A stretch of 38,390 nucleotides of DNA, from the NCBI GenBank assembly GCA_016841945.1, contig JAENYC010000032.1, positions 1 through 38,390 of the forward strand, given 5' to 3'. The translations under genes were made by a program, and so were the position numbers. This document shows, in pieces, positions 16,984 to 25,808 of this stretch (its first letter is position 1; every line of letters starts with the position of its first letter). Source of the DNA: Haloplasma contractile (GTDB lineage: Bacteria > Bacillota_I > Bacilli_A > Haloplasmatales > Haloplasmataceae). The notes beneath the pieces were generated by a model, which ran no database searches, was not told the origin of the DNA, and saw nothing but the letters and a program-made list of their open reading frames with translations.

Positions 16984-18291
16984 CTAATATATGATTCCAA
17001 ATTCTTTTGCGTCTTTACGCAATTGTTCTCTAAACTTAGGGTGAGCAATATTAATTAATCTTTCAACACGTTCTTTTATATTTGTCCCTCGAAGTGCAGC
17101 CACACCATATTCAGTCACAACATAATCTACATCATTTCTCGATAATGTCACATAAGCACCTTGTTTTAATTGAGGAACGATTTTTGAAATTTCTTCTCTT
17201 TCACCAGTTTTTTTATTTTTCACCATTGCTGTAGAATATAACGTAATGAACGAACGTCCATTTTTGGCATTTTGAGCACCAATTGCTGTATCTGCTTGCC
17301 CCCCTGTTCCACTAAATTGCACAGAACCAATAGATTCTGAACAACACTGACCCGTTAAATCAATTTCTATCGTTGTATTAATAGATACTTGATTATCATT
17401 TTGTCCAACTACATAAGGGTCATTTACATAATTTCCATCCAAAAATAAACAAGATGGATTATCATCAATAAAATCATATAATTCTTTTGTCCCTAAAGCA
17501 AATGTTGCAACCATTTTTCCTCTATGTAGTGTCTTTTTCTTTCCAGTCACAACACCAGCTTTTGCGAGTTTCATTAATCCGGTTGTCAACATTTCTGTGT
17601 GAACACCCAAATCTTTTTTGTCCATTAATGATGCTGCAACCGCATTTGGAATTCCACCAATACCTAATTGAATACAATCGCCATCATTAATAAATTGTGC
17701 GATATAAGAACCAATTTTTAAATCTTTTTCATTTGGTTCAGCATCAGGTAATTCAGGAATATCATAATCAACTTGAACAAAGTAATCTATATCATTAACA
17801 TGTACCTCTAAATCTCCTAATGTTCGAGGTAATTTAGGATTAATTTCTAAAATAACTATATCACTAGCTTCTAGCATTCTCTTCTCATAGGTATTACCTA
17901 GTGACAATGAAACAAAACCATGTTTATCAGGTGGAGTTGCATTTCCCATATAAATATTTGGTTTAACATGATGCAATCGCTTCACACCTGCTAAATGTAA
18001 ATGATTTGGAATATAGGATATATTTCCATTTTTATGTGCTTTTCGAATAGGTCCAGTATAAAACCACCCATCCATTGTAAAAGAATCTTTATATTGTGGA
18101 TCCATAAAATAATCAGCATTATTCATTGGCAAACAGGTTGTGACCCTCACATTTTTTACTGTATCAGCAATCGTGTGTAATTTTGATAAAATTTCACGTG
18201 CTTCAGAGCCACCTAATCCAGTTACTATAACATCATTTGATTTTATCTTTGAAAGTGCTTGTTCAACTGTTATAATTTTATCATTATACAT
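16984..18291 (-). CDS. Acyl-CoA:carboxylate CoA-transferase (acetyl-CoA hydrolase/transferase family)
   Basis: 435 residues, of the 4-hydroxybutyrate/butyryl-CoA:acetate CoA-transferase branch. GIGGIPNAVAASL is the nucleotide/CoA loop and DLGVHTEML holds the Glu (about 233) expected to carry the CoA thioester; VQFSGTGGQADTAIGA and YGVAALRG are also typical. It moves CoA between an acyl-CoA and a free acid such as acetate. The ATG at 18291 is chosen over an upstream start at 18318 because AAGGAG precedes it correctly and a hairpin occupies 18311-18351. With thiolase, reductase and acetate kinase nearby, acetate or a C4-C6 acid is a likely partner. Confidence 0.92.
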   Translation of the reverse strand: MYNDKIITVEQALSKIKSNDVIVTGLGGSEAREILSKLHTIADTVKNVRVTTCLPMNNADYFMDPQYKDSFTMDGWFYTGPIRKAHKNGNISYIPNHLHLAGVKRLHHVKPNIYMGNATPPDKHGFVSLSLGNTYEKRMLEASDIVILEINPKLPRTLGDLEVHVNDIDYFVQVDYDIPELPDAEPNEKDLKIGSYIAQFINDGDCIQLGIGGIPNAVAASLMDKKDLGVHTEMLTTGLMKLAKAGVVTGKKKTLHRGKMVATFALGTKELYDFIDDNPSCLFLDGNYVNDPYVVGQNDNQVSINTTIEIDLTGQCCSESIGSVQFSGTGGQADTAIGAQNAKNGRSFITLYSTAMVKNKKTGEREEISKIVPQLKQGAYVTLSRNDVDYVVTEYGVAALRGTNIKERVERLINIAHPKFREQLRKDAKEFGIIY

Positions 18292-18310
18292 ATCATCACT
18301 CCTTGTGATT

Positions 18311-18351
18311 ACTATCAATTTAGGGAAGGTAAACCTTCCCTATTTGATAGT
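18311..18351 (-). other. Strong two-part hairpin between livK-like and CoA-transferase genes
   Basis: Inner stem AGGGAAGGT/ACCTTCCCT (18322-18330, 18333-18341) and outer stem ACTATCAA/TTGATAGT (18311-18318, 18344-18351). No T tract follows on the minus strand, so it looks more like an mRNA-stabilising, processing or partial-attenuation element behind the abundant binding-protein message than a full terminator. Confidence 0.6.
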
Positions 18352-18358
18352 CTTAATT

Positions 18359-19606
18359 TTACTCTTCTGTTAAGATTTCGTCAATAGACTGAACTGGTTC
18401 AAAGACTGGTAATATTAATGGATCAGTATAATTTAATTTTAACAATGACATTTCTTGTGTACCAATACGTTGTCCATCAGCAAAATCAATTTGTCCACCA
18501 AATGGATTGTCAATAGGTGTCTCTTCCATTGCGTCAATATAACTATCCCAAGTAATCTCTTCACCTTCTAAACGTTTTAATCCTTCAATGAAGAAATGTC
18601 CTGCAATCCAACCAGCCATTGCATATGCATTCGCATTAAAGGAATCATCACCCATATAAGCTGTCATAGCAGTTGTAAATTCAGTTACAGCGTCAACATC
18701 TCCTAAGTCTACCCATGCATTTAGATAGACATCAAATTTGTAAGTATCTTCTGTTTCATTATAAATATCAGCTTTAATACTATTCATATAAGTAGCACTT
18801 GCACTAACATATGAAGAAATAACAGGTAGTGTAGAATTTTGTTTTGCTAGTTCTTTTGCCGCAACAACGAATGGTCCTTGATTAGAAGCAATGAGTACGA
18901 TTTCAGCATCAGATTCTAATATACGCATTATTTGAGAACTAACATCTGTATCTGTTGCACCAAATGATTGTCTTTCTACGATTTCAATGCCTTCTCCAGT
19001 CATATTATCGACTTGCTCTTCGATTCCATCGCGCATGCTATAACCAGCATCATCGTTTGTATAAATTACAGCTATTTTTGTTTTTGCTAAATCCTTAACA
19101 GCACGTGCTACCATGAATCTACCTTCCATTTGATAGATTGGTTGTACTGGGAATATTGCACGTTCGCTACCAGTTGCACTTGGATTATACAATGCACCAA
19201 TACCAGTTGCTAGATATACAGTTGGTATACCAGCATCTTCAATTAAATCTAAAGTAGCTGATACTGTAGGTGTTCCAAAATGACCAACAAGCGCAAAAAC
19301 TTCATTATCCTCTATCATCTTACGAGTACACGGTACGCCTTTTTCTGACGTGAAATCATCACTCTCATTAATTAATGAAATAGTACGTCCATCGACTCCA
19401 CCATTATCATTAATCATCTTGAAGTAAGCATTAATTCCTGCATTAAATGGCTCACCAACAAAAGCTAAATCTCCAGCAGTTGCAGCACAGTTTCCAACAA
19501 GAACACTGTCTTCTGTTATCCCTTGTGTACCAGTGTCTTCTTTTTTACAAGAAGATAATACAAATACTGCACATAAAATAACCAATACAGTTAGTATTTT
19601 TTTCAT
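18359..19606 (-). CDS. Branched-chain-amino-acid-type ABC importer binding lipoprotein (LivK-like)
   Basis: 415 residues. Lipobox FVLSSC (Cys20) is followed directly by the fold, without the Thr-rich linker of the other lipoproteins here. The Peripla_BP_6 fold is recognisable from VGNCAATAGDLAFVGEPFNAGINAYFKMIND, GRTISLINESDD, GHFGTPTVSATLD and YTNDDAGYSM. This family binds Leu/Ile/Val, amides, aromatic acids and other small carboxylates, so its ligand is open. The RBS is GGAGGAG. A weak AT hairpin (19639-19657) lies in the 59-base gap after livF and could help set its separate expression level. Confidence 0.92.
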   Translation of the reverse strand: MKKILTVLVILCAVFVLSSCKKEDTGTQGITEDSVLVGNCAATAGDLAFVGEPFNAGINAYFKMINDNGGVDGRTISLINESDDFTSEKGVPCTRKMIEDNEVFALVGHFGTPTVSATLDLIEDAGIPTVYLATGIGALYNPSATGSERAIFPVQPIYQMEGRFMVARAVKDLAKTKIAVIYTNDDAGYSMRDGIEEQVDNMTGEGIEIVERQSFGATDTDVSSQIMRILESDAEIVLIASNQGPFVVAAKELAKQNSTLPVISSYVSASATYMNSIKADIYNETEDTYKFDVYLNAWVDLGDVDAVTEFTTAMTAYMGDDSFNANAYAMAGWIAGHFFIEGLKRLEGEEITWDSYIDAMEETPIDNPFGGQIDFADGQRIGTQEMSLLKLNYTDPLILPVFEPVQSIDEILTEE

Positions 19607-19665
19607 TAAATCTCCTCCAATTTTTTATTATTTATCTATAATATCTTAAAGATATTATTCCTATA

Positions 19666-20373
19666 TTATTTCCCTAAGTAAGCTTCCACTATCTTAGGAT
19701 CCTTAATTAAATCACTTGCTAAGCCTTCTTTTTTAACCAATCCTACTTCTAATATGTAAACATAATCAGCAATTTTGAATGTTTGTAAAGCGTTTTGTTC
19801 TACAATTAAGACCGTTGTACCTTCTTTTTTTATCTCTTTTATAATATTAAAAATCTCTTTTACTAATAGGGGTGCTAATCCTAATGAGGGCTCATCCAAT
19901 AACAATATCTTAGGATTAGCCATTAATGCTCTTCCAATTGCAAGCATCTGTTGTTCTCCACCTGATAAAGTAGCCGCTATTTGTTTTTTCCTTTCCTTTA
20001 ATATAGGAAAGTAATGATAAACACGATCATAATTAATTTTATCTTTACTAACGGTAAACGCACCAATTTTTAAATTTTCTTCAACAGTAAAATCTAAGAA
20101 TATTTGACGCGCCTCAGGTGCCTGCACGATTCCTAATCTTGTGATTTTCTCAGGTGATAAACGAGTTATATCTTGGTTATAACAAAATACCTCTCCATCT
20201 TTAGCATCAATAAGACCTGATATTTTTTTCAATGTGGTCGTTTTTCCAGCACCATTTGCTCCAAGAAGTGCAACCACACTTCCCTCAGGAACAGAAAGAT
20301 TAATGCCTTTCAATGCTTGTATGTTGCCATAATTGACAATTAAATCTTTAACAGTTAAGGCGATTTTACTCAT
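19666..20373 (-). CDS. livF: LIV-type ABC importer ATPase (LivF-like)
   Basis: 235 residues, normal LivF length. Walker A GANGAGKTTT, Q-loop VQAPEARQIF, signature LSGGEQQMLAIGRAL, Walker B ILLLDEPSLGLAP and H-loop VEQNA. It pairs with LivG to drive the LivHM channel. It overlaps livG by eight bases, and AAGGAAG precedes its start. Confidence 0.93.
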   Translation of the reverse strand: MSKIALTVKDLIVNYGNIQALKGINLSVPEGSVVALLGANGAGKTTTLKKISGLIDAKDGEVFCYNQDITRLSPEKITRLGIVQAPEARQIFLDFTVEENLKIGAFTVSKDKINYDRVYHYFPILKERKKQIAATLSGGEQQMLAIGRALMANPKILLLDEPSLGLAPLLVKEIFNIIKEIKKEGTTVLIVEQNALQTFKIADYVYILEVGLVKKEGLASDLIKDPKIVEAYLGK

Positions 20374-21196
20374 TCATATCATCTTCCTTTCCTAAGTATG
20401 CTTCTTGTACAAGTGTGTTGTTCTGTATTTCTTTCGCCTTTCCAATTGCAAGTAATTTTCCAAAAGATATTGCACAAACTCTATCACAGGTACCCATTAC
20501 AAGACGCATATCATGTTCTACAAGGAAAATGGTACAATTTAATTTATCTCTTATATCTTTAATTAATTGGGATAAATTTTCTGTTTCCTGCTCGTTCAAT
20601 CCTGCTGCTGGTTCATCGAGTATAATTAGTTTTGGATCACTCATTAACGTTCTTGCAAGTTCTACTTTTTTTAAAACACCATATGGTAATCCCCCTACTA
20701 GAGCATCTTTATACTTTTCAATACCTACAAATTTTAATATATCGACAGCTTTTTTTCTAAACTTACGTTCTTCTTTGTTAGCTCTTGGTAAGCGTAGTAT
20801 TTGAGAAAAAATATCTGTCTTGTAATAGATATGACACCCAACTAATAAGTTATCAATTACTGATAGTTCATAAATCAATTCAACATTTTGAAAGGTTCTC
20901 ACAATTCCCTGTCTAATAACATTATGAACTTTTTGTCCTATCAAATTAACGACTTCATTATTTTTATTTTTCATGAGAATAGTGCCAGTATCTGGTGGAT
21001 AGAACTGTGTAATACAATTAAATACAGTTGTTTTACCTGCACCATTTGGTCCTATTAAGCCAAAGATTTCCTTTTCTTTTATATCAAAAGATAAATTATC
21101 AACTGCTTTTAATCCACCAAATGCAATCGATAAATCCTCAATTTCTAATACTGTATTTTCTTTCATTTGATATTGTTTATTTATTTTTTTACCCAT
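20366..21196 (-). CDS. livG: LIV-type ABC importer ATPase (LivG-like)
   Basis: 276 residues. Walker [13 protein letters not shown]-loop RTFQNVELI, Walker [17 protein letters not shown]-loop VEHDM. The signature region reads [15 protein letters not shown], where LivG proteins usually have LSYGQQRRLEIARAL, so the central Gln is replaced. The insert after the Q-loop ([18 protein letters not shown]) is typical of LivG. ATG 21196 is preferred over GTG 21205 because AGGTG lies just ahead. It overlaps livM slightly. Confidence 0.92.
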   Translation of the reverse strand: MGKKINKQYQMKENTVLEIEDLSIAFGGLKAVDNLSFDIKEKEIFGLIGPNGAGKTTVFNCITQFYPPDTGTILMKNKNNEVVNLIGQKVHNVIRQGIVRTFQNVELIYELSVIDNLLVGCHIYYKTDIFSQILRLPRANKEERKFRKKAVDILKFVGIEKYKDALVGGLPYGVLKKVELARTLMSDPKLIILDEPAAGLNEQETENLSQLIKDIRDKLNCTIFLVEHDMRLVMGTCDRVCAISFGKLLAIGKAKEIQNNTLVQEAYLGKEDDMNE

Positions 21197-22208
21197 TACC
21201 AACACCTATTTTTCTCTGAAAAAATTTTCTAAATAATCTTTTTATATCATGAAAGATATTCACTAATCCACGTGGATAAAATAATATAATTACAATGATA
21301 AGTGCACCTCTTAAAATATAATCTATACCACTAATTGGAATATAATGTAAGAATAAAACATCTGCACAAACGATAAAAGCTCCAATTAATGTTCCAAATA
21401 TTGAACGCATACCGCCAATCACAATTATGGCCAATATGTTTAATGATGTGACCATCGTCCAAGTTTGATAATCCGTGTGGTTTAAATTATGGGCAAAAAG
21501 CACACCCGCTACACTTGCAAATAAAGTCGAAATTGCAAAAGCTTCTAATTTATATTTTAATAGATTTATTCCCATTGCTTGAGCACAAGTTTCACTGCCA
21601 CGCATAGTGAGGAAAGCGCGCCCTACTTTAGAGTGAATGATATTAAAAGTTAAAAACATCACTATCCCTAATATAATGATTAGTAGGATAAACATTGAAT
21701 TAAAGCTATTATACTCGTAGTGCTTTAATTTAATTAATCCAAATAATAATTGTGGTGTCTCTGCTTTTCGTCCTGTAGAACCACCAAAAAAATCGATATT
21801 TAGAAATAATTTATGTAATATTTCTCCAACACCTAATGTAGCAATCGCTAAATAATATCCCTCTAATCGTAGTGATACAAGTCCTACTAATAATCCTATT
21901 AACATCGGAATACCAACTGCGATTAATAATGACAAGAAAAATGGTAAATTTAAATCCTTAGTAAAATAAGCAGCAAAGTAAGAACTTAATCCCATAAATC
22001 CAGCAGTTCCTAAAGATACCAAGCCAGAATATCCTAATAAAATATTTAAACCTAATGCTGCTATCCCATAAATCACAACATTACTTAAAATATCAACAGT
22101 AGCATTTTGTATGATGTCATAATAAGCTAGCACTGGTAATAATGCCATTAATGCAATAAAAACTGCGTATGATAAATATGCTTTTTGAGCTATGGATAAT
22201 TTCTTCAT
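21189..22208 (-). CDS. livM: LIV-type ABC importer permease (LivM-like)
   Basis: 339 residues, highly hydrophobic with about eight to nine membrane segments. Family landmarks are YGIAALGLNILLGYSGLVSLGTAGFMGLSSY, GYYLAIATLGVGEIL, RGSETCAQAMGINLLKYKLEAFAIS and GGMRSIFGTLIGAF. It forms the channel with LivH. The RBS is GGAGGGATTGAT. The gap after livH is 13 bases. Confidence 0.94.
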   Translation of the reverse strand: MKKLSIAQKAYLSYAVFIALMALLPVLAYYDIIQNATVDILSNVVIYGIAALGLNILLGYSGLVSLGTAGFMGLSSYFAAYFTKDLNLPFFLSLLIAVGIPMLIGLLVGLVSLRLEGYYLAIATLGVGEILHKLFLNIDFFGGSTGRKAETPQLLFGLIKLKHYEYNSFNSMFILLIIILGIVMFLTFNIIHSKVGRAFLTMRGSETCAQAMGINLLKYKLEAFAISTLFASVAGVLFAHNLNHTDYQTWTMVTSLNILAIIVIGGMRSIFGTLIGAFIVCADVLFLHYIPISGIDYILRGALIIVIILFYPRGLVNIFHDIKRLFRKFFQRKIGVGNG

Positions 22209-22221
22209 ATCAATCCCTCCA

Positions 22222-23109
22222 TCATACTTTCTTCACTATTTTTTTACCGATTAAACCTTGAGGTCTAAAAACGATAAAAAGTAAAATTAAAACATACATT
22301 AAGGATTCTCCCCATACTGATGAAATATAATATGTAAATACATTTCTACTAAATGCGATAAGATACGCCCCAATGACTGGGCCATAAAAGGTTTGGAATC
22401 CTCCTAAAACACATGCAATTAATGCAATGACTTGTATTGAGTCCATCATATCAGGTTTAACATTAACACTAGGTGCAATCATAATTGCAGCAAGTGCGCC
22501 GAATGCTCCAGCAATTGCCCATGCACTCATGGTGACAATTTTAGTAGGAACACCCATTAGTCTTGCAGTTGGTTCGTTTGATGCTGTAGCACGAACGGCT
22601 AATCCCCATTTTGTTTTTTGAATAAAGAAAAACAAACATACCATGAAGATTAATCCTATTCCAACAGTAAATAAACCATTATATTCAATTGATGCATTCA
22701 TAATCGTTAAAGAATCAGATTGCCCAACATAATTTATAAACTTAGGTAAATGAAAAGGATTTATTCCAAAGAGCAATGGCGTAATACCTGAAATAATAAT
22801 AATAAGTCCTAAAGTAACAATTTGTTTTCCAATAATATCAACTTTATGAGCATGTCTTAATACAACCATATCTACAATTAATCCAATAACAATGGCGGAT
22901 ATTATTCCAACTACTGCCCCTAGCCATATTGATGAAAGAATGTGGTTCATAAAATAAACAGTAATAAAGGCTGTAAACATTCCAATTCTTCCAAATGCAA
23001 AGTTAACCGTGAAAGAGGTTCTAATAATAAGGATAATACCTAAAGCTGCTAAGGCATAGATACTTCCTTTTTCTAAACTATTAAATAGAATCTGTAAGAT
23101 TGTCTCCAT
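22222..23109 (-). CDS. livH: LIV-type ABC importer permease (LivH-like)
   Basis: 295 residues. LEKGSIYALAALGIILIIRTSFTVNFAFGRIGMF, RATASNEPTARLMGVPTKIVTMSAWAIAGAFGALAAIM and LGGFQTFYGPVIGAYL are standard LivH landmarks. The ATG at 23109 (METILQ) is chosen. The open frame reaches to 23166, but the GGGGG before 23109 gives the only sensible spacing. It overlaps the 3' end of the KAS III-like gene by 29 bases, which ties importer and condensing enzyme to one transcript. Confidence 0.93.
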   Translation of the reverse strand: METILQILFNSLEKGSIYALAALGIILIIRTSFTVNFAFGRIGMFTAFITVYFMNHILSSIWLGAVVGIISAIVIGLIVDMVVLRHAHKVDIIGKQIVTLGLIIIISGITPLLFGINPFHLPKFINYVGQSDSLTIMNASIEYNGLFTVGIGLIFMVCLFFFIQKTKWGLAVRATASNEPTARLMGVPTKIVTMSAWAIAGAFGALAAIMIAPSVNVKPDMMDSIQVIALIACVLGGFQTFYGPVIGAYLIAFSRNVFTYYISSVWGESLMYVLILLFIVFRPQGLIGKKIVKKV

Positions 23110-24124
23110 TGACATCCCCCCATCTAATGACATTTGCTGCCCACACATAACCAATTCCTGCAGCAATCATACATACAACTGTTTTATCCTTTACTTTACC
23201 TTGTTCTAATGCTAAATGTAATGATAAAATTTGATCGACTTGCCCCATGTGTCCATAATTTTCTAGATATATCGTTTGGTCTTCTGTTAATCCTAAATCT
23301 TTAATCATTGCATTGTGTTGAGAACGTTTAAAATGTAATACAGCTAGATAACCTATATCCTCTCTTGTAAGATTTGATTTTCTTAATGCTTCATCAATAC
23401 AAAAATACCAGTTTTTTAATGAAACTTCCTTTAATCTATCTTTCATATGAACAGGATTCATCACTCTAAGAGATTGATAAGCTTCATCAATATTGTCCTT
23501 TGTAATAGGCTTACAAATTCCCCCTATCTCAACACCAGCATCCCTTGATAATGAGCCATCCGCAATAATATGCGAACCTAACAATACATTTCTAGAATAA
23601 TTCTTCTTTAATATAATTGCGCCTGCGCCTGCTGATAAGTTATACATCATAGACATATATTTATCACTATAATCGACGAAATCACCATTTCGATAGCCAC
23701 CGACAACCATAACGGTTTCAATCTCATCATCGGAAATGATCATATCTTTTGCTATTTTCATTGCGGTAACGGTTGTACAACATCGATTTTGAACATCTAT
23801 CCCCCAAGCATTTACTGCACCAATTTTATCTTGTATATATAAAGCAGAAGTTGTGAGAGGATATTCCTTCCATTCTTCCCCCATACACAATATGACATCA
23901 ATTTCTTTTGGGTCTACCTTTGTATTTGTTAAACAATCTAGTGCTGCCTTGACTGCCATTTCTTGTGTCCCATCATCTTCTAAGGGAATCGGTTTTTCTA
24001 TTATTCCTAACTTCTCTTTAACAGCTGATGCTTCCCAAACACCATTAGTCTTTTTCGCAATTTCCTCTGCTGTCATCTTTTTATTAGGAATATAGATACC
24101 GGTTCCAACAATTCCTATATGCAT
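23081..24124 (-). CDS. KAS III-like condensing enzyme (thiolase superfamily) with His in place of the FabH Asn
   Basis: 347 residues with the thiolase fold. The nucleophile Cys115 is in VQNRCCTTVTA and the first catalytic His264 is in AVLHFKR. The position of the FabH Asn (GNTS) reads YGHMGQ, giving His292, so the apparent triad is Cys-His-His, as in KAS I/II, on a KAS III framework. The GVW-ASAVKEKLGI N-terminal region and AAGIGYVWAANVIRW C-terminus match the KAS III group. It is not a housekeeping fabH neighbourhood: no acpP, fabD or fabG-F cluster surrounds it. It may condense, cleave or transfer an acyl group from CoA. RBS is AGGAGG. Confidence 0.82.
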   Translation of the reverse strand: MHIGIVGTGIYIPNKKMTAEEIAKKTNGVWEASAVKEKLGIIEKPIPLEDDGTQEMAVKAALDCLTNTKVDPKEIDVILCMGEEWKEYPLTTSALYIQDKIGAVNAWGIDVQNRCCTTVTAMKIAKDMIISDDEIETVMVVGGYRNGDFVDYSDKYMSMMYNLSAGAGAIILKKNYSRNVLLGSHIIADGSLSRDAGVEIGGICKPITKDNIDEAYQSLRVMNPVHMKDRLKEVSLKNWYFCIDEALRKSNLTREDIGYLAVLHFKRSQHNAMIKDLGLTEDQTIYLENYGHMGQVDQILSLHLALEQGKVKDKTVVCMIAAGIGYVWAANVIRWGDVNGDNLTDSI

Positions 24125-24150
24125 CTATATCCTCCTATCATTAATCACTA

Positions 24151-25050
24151 TCATTTATTAATAAAATTCCTCATCACTTCGATAAATTTATCAAATTGAT
24201 CTGTTAATGGTGAATGACCACTATCTTTTAGTAAAACCATTTCAGCTATATCTCCTAGTTGTCTTTTTGTTTCTTGTGCAAAGATAACAGGTACGACTAA
24301 ATCATCTTCACCTTGAATAATTAAAACAGGTGCTTTTATTCCTTCTTTTCTATTACTACCTTGACAAACACCATTATATTCATCTGTCATATTAAAATGC
24401 GCAAGTGCATAATCAACATCTACTAAGTTTCTTTGTTTAACAATGGCATTTAAATATCTATCATAACGAGATGGTTCCGGTTGTTTCTTATTGTATATTA
24501 ATAAATTATAGGTATTTCTAAAAAACTCTTTATTTTGAGTTTCTAATGCATGAACAGCTGGTTTGACTTGAACAGGATCATTAGCGATATCTTCATAAGA
24601 ACTGAGTAATTTTGTCATAATCGGTTGACCATTATCATCCTTTTTAAATATTGGATATCCTTTAATACCAACTGATTCAATTAATACCACTTTTTTAATA
24701 CAATTTGGCATATCACAAGCAAGTTCTAAAGCGACGCCTCCACCTGTTGACCAGCCAGCAACAATGATGTCTTGTAAATTTAATTCTTTAATTAATAATT
24801 CAATATCTTCTGCAAAATCTCTTAAAGAACGAATTGGTTTATTATAACTACTATCTCCAAATCCTCGCATATCAACAGCGTATATTGTATACTCATTTTC
24901 AAGTGTCTCCATCACAGTATCATAGAAGACAGATGATGACATATTGCCATGAATAAGTAATAATGTCTGTCCTTGATGACCTGCTTTTCGATAAGCAATC
25001 TTTTCACCGTTTGTTAAAGAAATATATGAAACTGGAAACTCTTTTAACAT
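24151..25050 (-). CDS. Alpha/beta hydrolase (esterase/lipase-like)
   Basis: 299 residues. Oxyanion loop LLIHGNMSSS, nucleophile GWSTGGG (Ser), acid IQGEDDLVVP (Asp) and KDSGHSPLTD (His) make a complete triad. A cap region of about 70 residues lies between strands 6 and 7. It is 19 bases after the SDR and 26 before the KAS III-like gene. Possible activities are carboxylesterase, acyl-CoA thioesterase or hydroxyalkanoate-oligomer hydrolase; none can be picked from sequence. It ends in TGA, evidence for the standard code. Confidence 0.87.
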   Translation of the reverse strand: MLKEFPVSYISLTNGEKIAYRKAGHQGQTLLLIHGNMSSSVFYDTVMETLENEYTIYAVDMRGFGDSSYNKPIRSLRDFAEDIELLIKELNLQDIIVAGWSTGGGVALELACDMPNCIKKVVLIESVGIKGYPIFKKDDNGQPIMTKLLSSYEDIANDPVQVKPAVHALETQNKEFFRNTYNLLIYNKKQPEPSRYDRYLNAIVKQRNLVDVDYALAHFNMTDEYNGVCQGSNRKEGIKAPVLIIQGEDDLVVPVIFAQETKRQLGDIAEMVLLKDSGHSPLTDQFDKFIEVMRNFINK

Positions 25051-25069
25051 ACAATCCTCTCCAATCTTT

Positions 25070-25789
25070 TTATAATCTCATACCACCATTTACATCTAAT
25101 ACATGCCCGGTAATATACGAAGCATCGTCTCCTGCTAAAAATAATGCTGCATTTGCAACTTCAACTGGTTCTCCAATACGACCAAGCATCGTTTGTTTAG
25201 CGAATTTATCCAATAAATCTTGTGGGACGGTTTTTAAGATATCCGTCATGATATATCCTGGAGCAATCGCATTCACTCTCACTTTTGCACCTTTACGAGC
25301 AAATTCTTTTGCCCAAGTTTTTGTTAGTCCTATGACACCAGCCTTTGTGGCAGAATAGTTAGCTTGCCCTATATTTCCGTATTCTCCTACAATTGATGAA
25401 ATATTAATAATGCTCCCTTGACCTTGCTCCATCATTTTAGGACCAACTAATCGCGTTAGATTGAAAACACCTTTTAAATTAACATCGATGACTAAATCCC
25501 ACATATCATCCGTCATTTTTCGTGTTAATGCATCTCTAGTAATACCAGCATTATTCACTAAAATATCAATTTTTCCATATTTTTCTATCACATCATTAAA
25601 TAATTGCTGACAATTATCTACATCTGTTACATTCAATTGGTAATAGAATACATTATCTTGTTCATAGGTTAAATCATTCATATCCGCTGCGATGACTGTG
25701 GCACCTTCTAATGCAAATAACTTAGCCATTTCTGCCCCAAGTCCTCTTGCCCCACCAGTAATAATCGCTATTTTTCCTTTTAACTTCAT
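25070..25789 (-). CDS. Short-chain dehydrogenase/reductase, FabG/PhaB type
   Basis: 239 residues, classical SDR. Cofactor motif TGGARGLG, NNAGIT, catalytic Ser in NISSIVGEYGN, YSATKAG (Tyr and Lys), and C-terminal YITGHVLDVNGGM. The Asp at the end of beta-2 (AADMND) is usually taken to favour NAD(H) over NADP(H). Placement straight after an acetoacetyl-CoA-type thiolase suggests a 3-oxoacyl-CoA/3-hydroxyacyl-CoA (or 3-hydroxybutyrate) dehydrogenase. The ATG at 25789 is preferred over GTG 25798 (AGAGGTG spacing). Confidence 0.88.
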   Translation of the reverse strand: MKLKGKIAIITGGARGLGAEMAKLFALEGATVIAADMNDLTYEQDNVFYYQLNVTDVDNCQQLFNDVIEKYGKIDILVNNAGITRDALTRKMTDDMWDLVIDVNLKGVFNLTRLVGPKMMEQGQGSIINISSIVGEYGNIGQANYSATKAGVIGLTKTWAKEFARKGAKVRVNAIAPGYIMTDILKTVPQDLLDKFAKQTMLGRIGEPVEVANAALFLAGDDASYITGHVLDVNGGMRL

Positions 25790-25808
25790 ACTACACACCT
25801 CTTCCTAT

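Noticed and set aside
23081-24124. Housekeeping fabH of fatty-acid synthesis
   Set aside because: No fab/acp genes nearby, the catalytic Asn is replaced by His, and the gene is embedded in a catabolic-looking operon.
23081-25789. OleABCD-type olefin biosynthesis (condensing enzyme, alpha/beta hydrolase, SDR)
   Set aside because: The AMP-forming ligase/beta-lactone synthetase (OleC) is missing, the SDR is a short classical FabG/PhaB type rather than an extended OleD type, and the neighbours are a thiolase and an importer.
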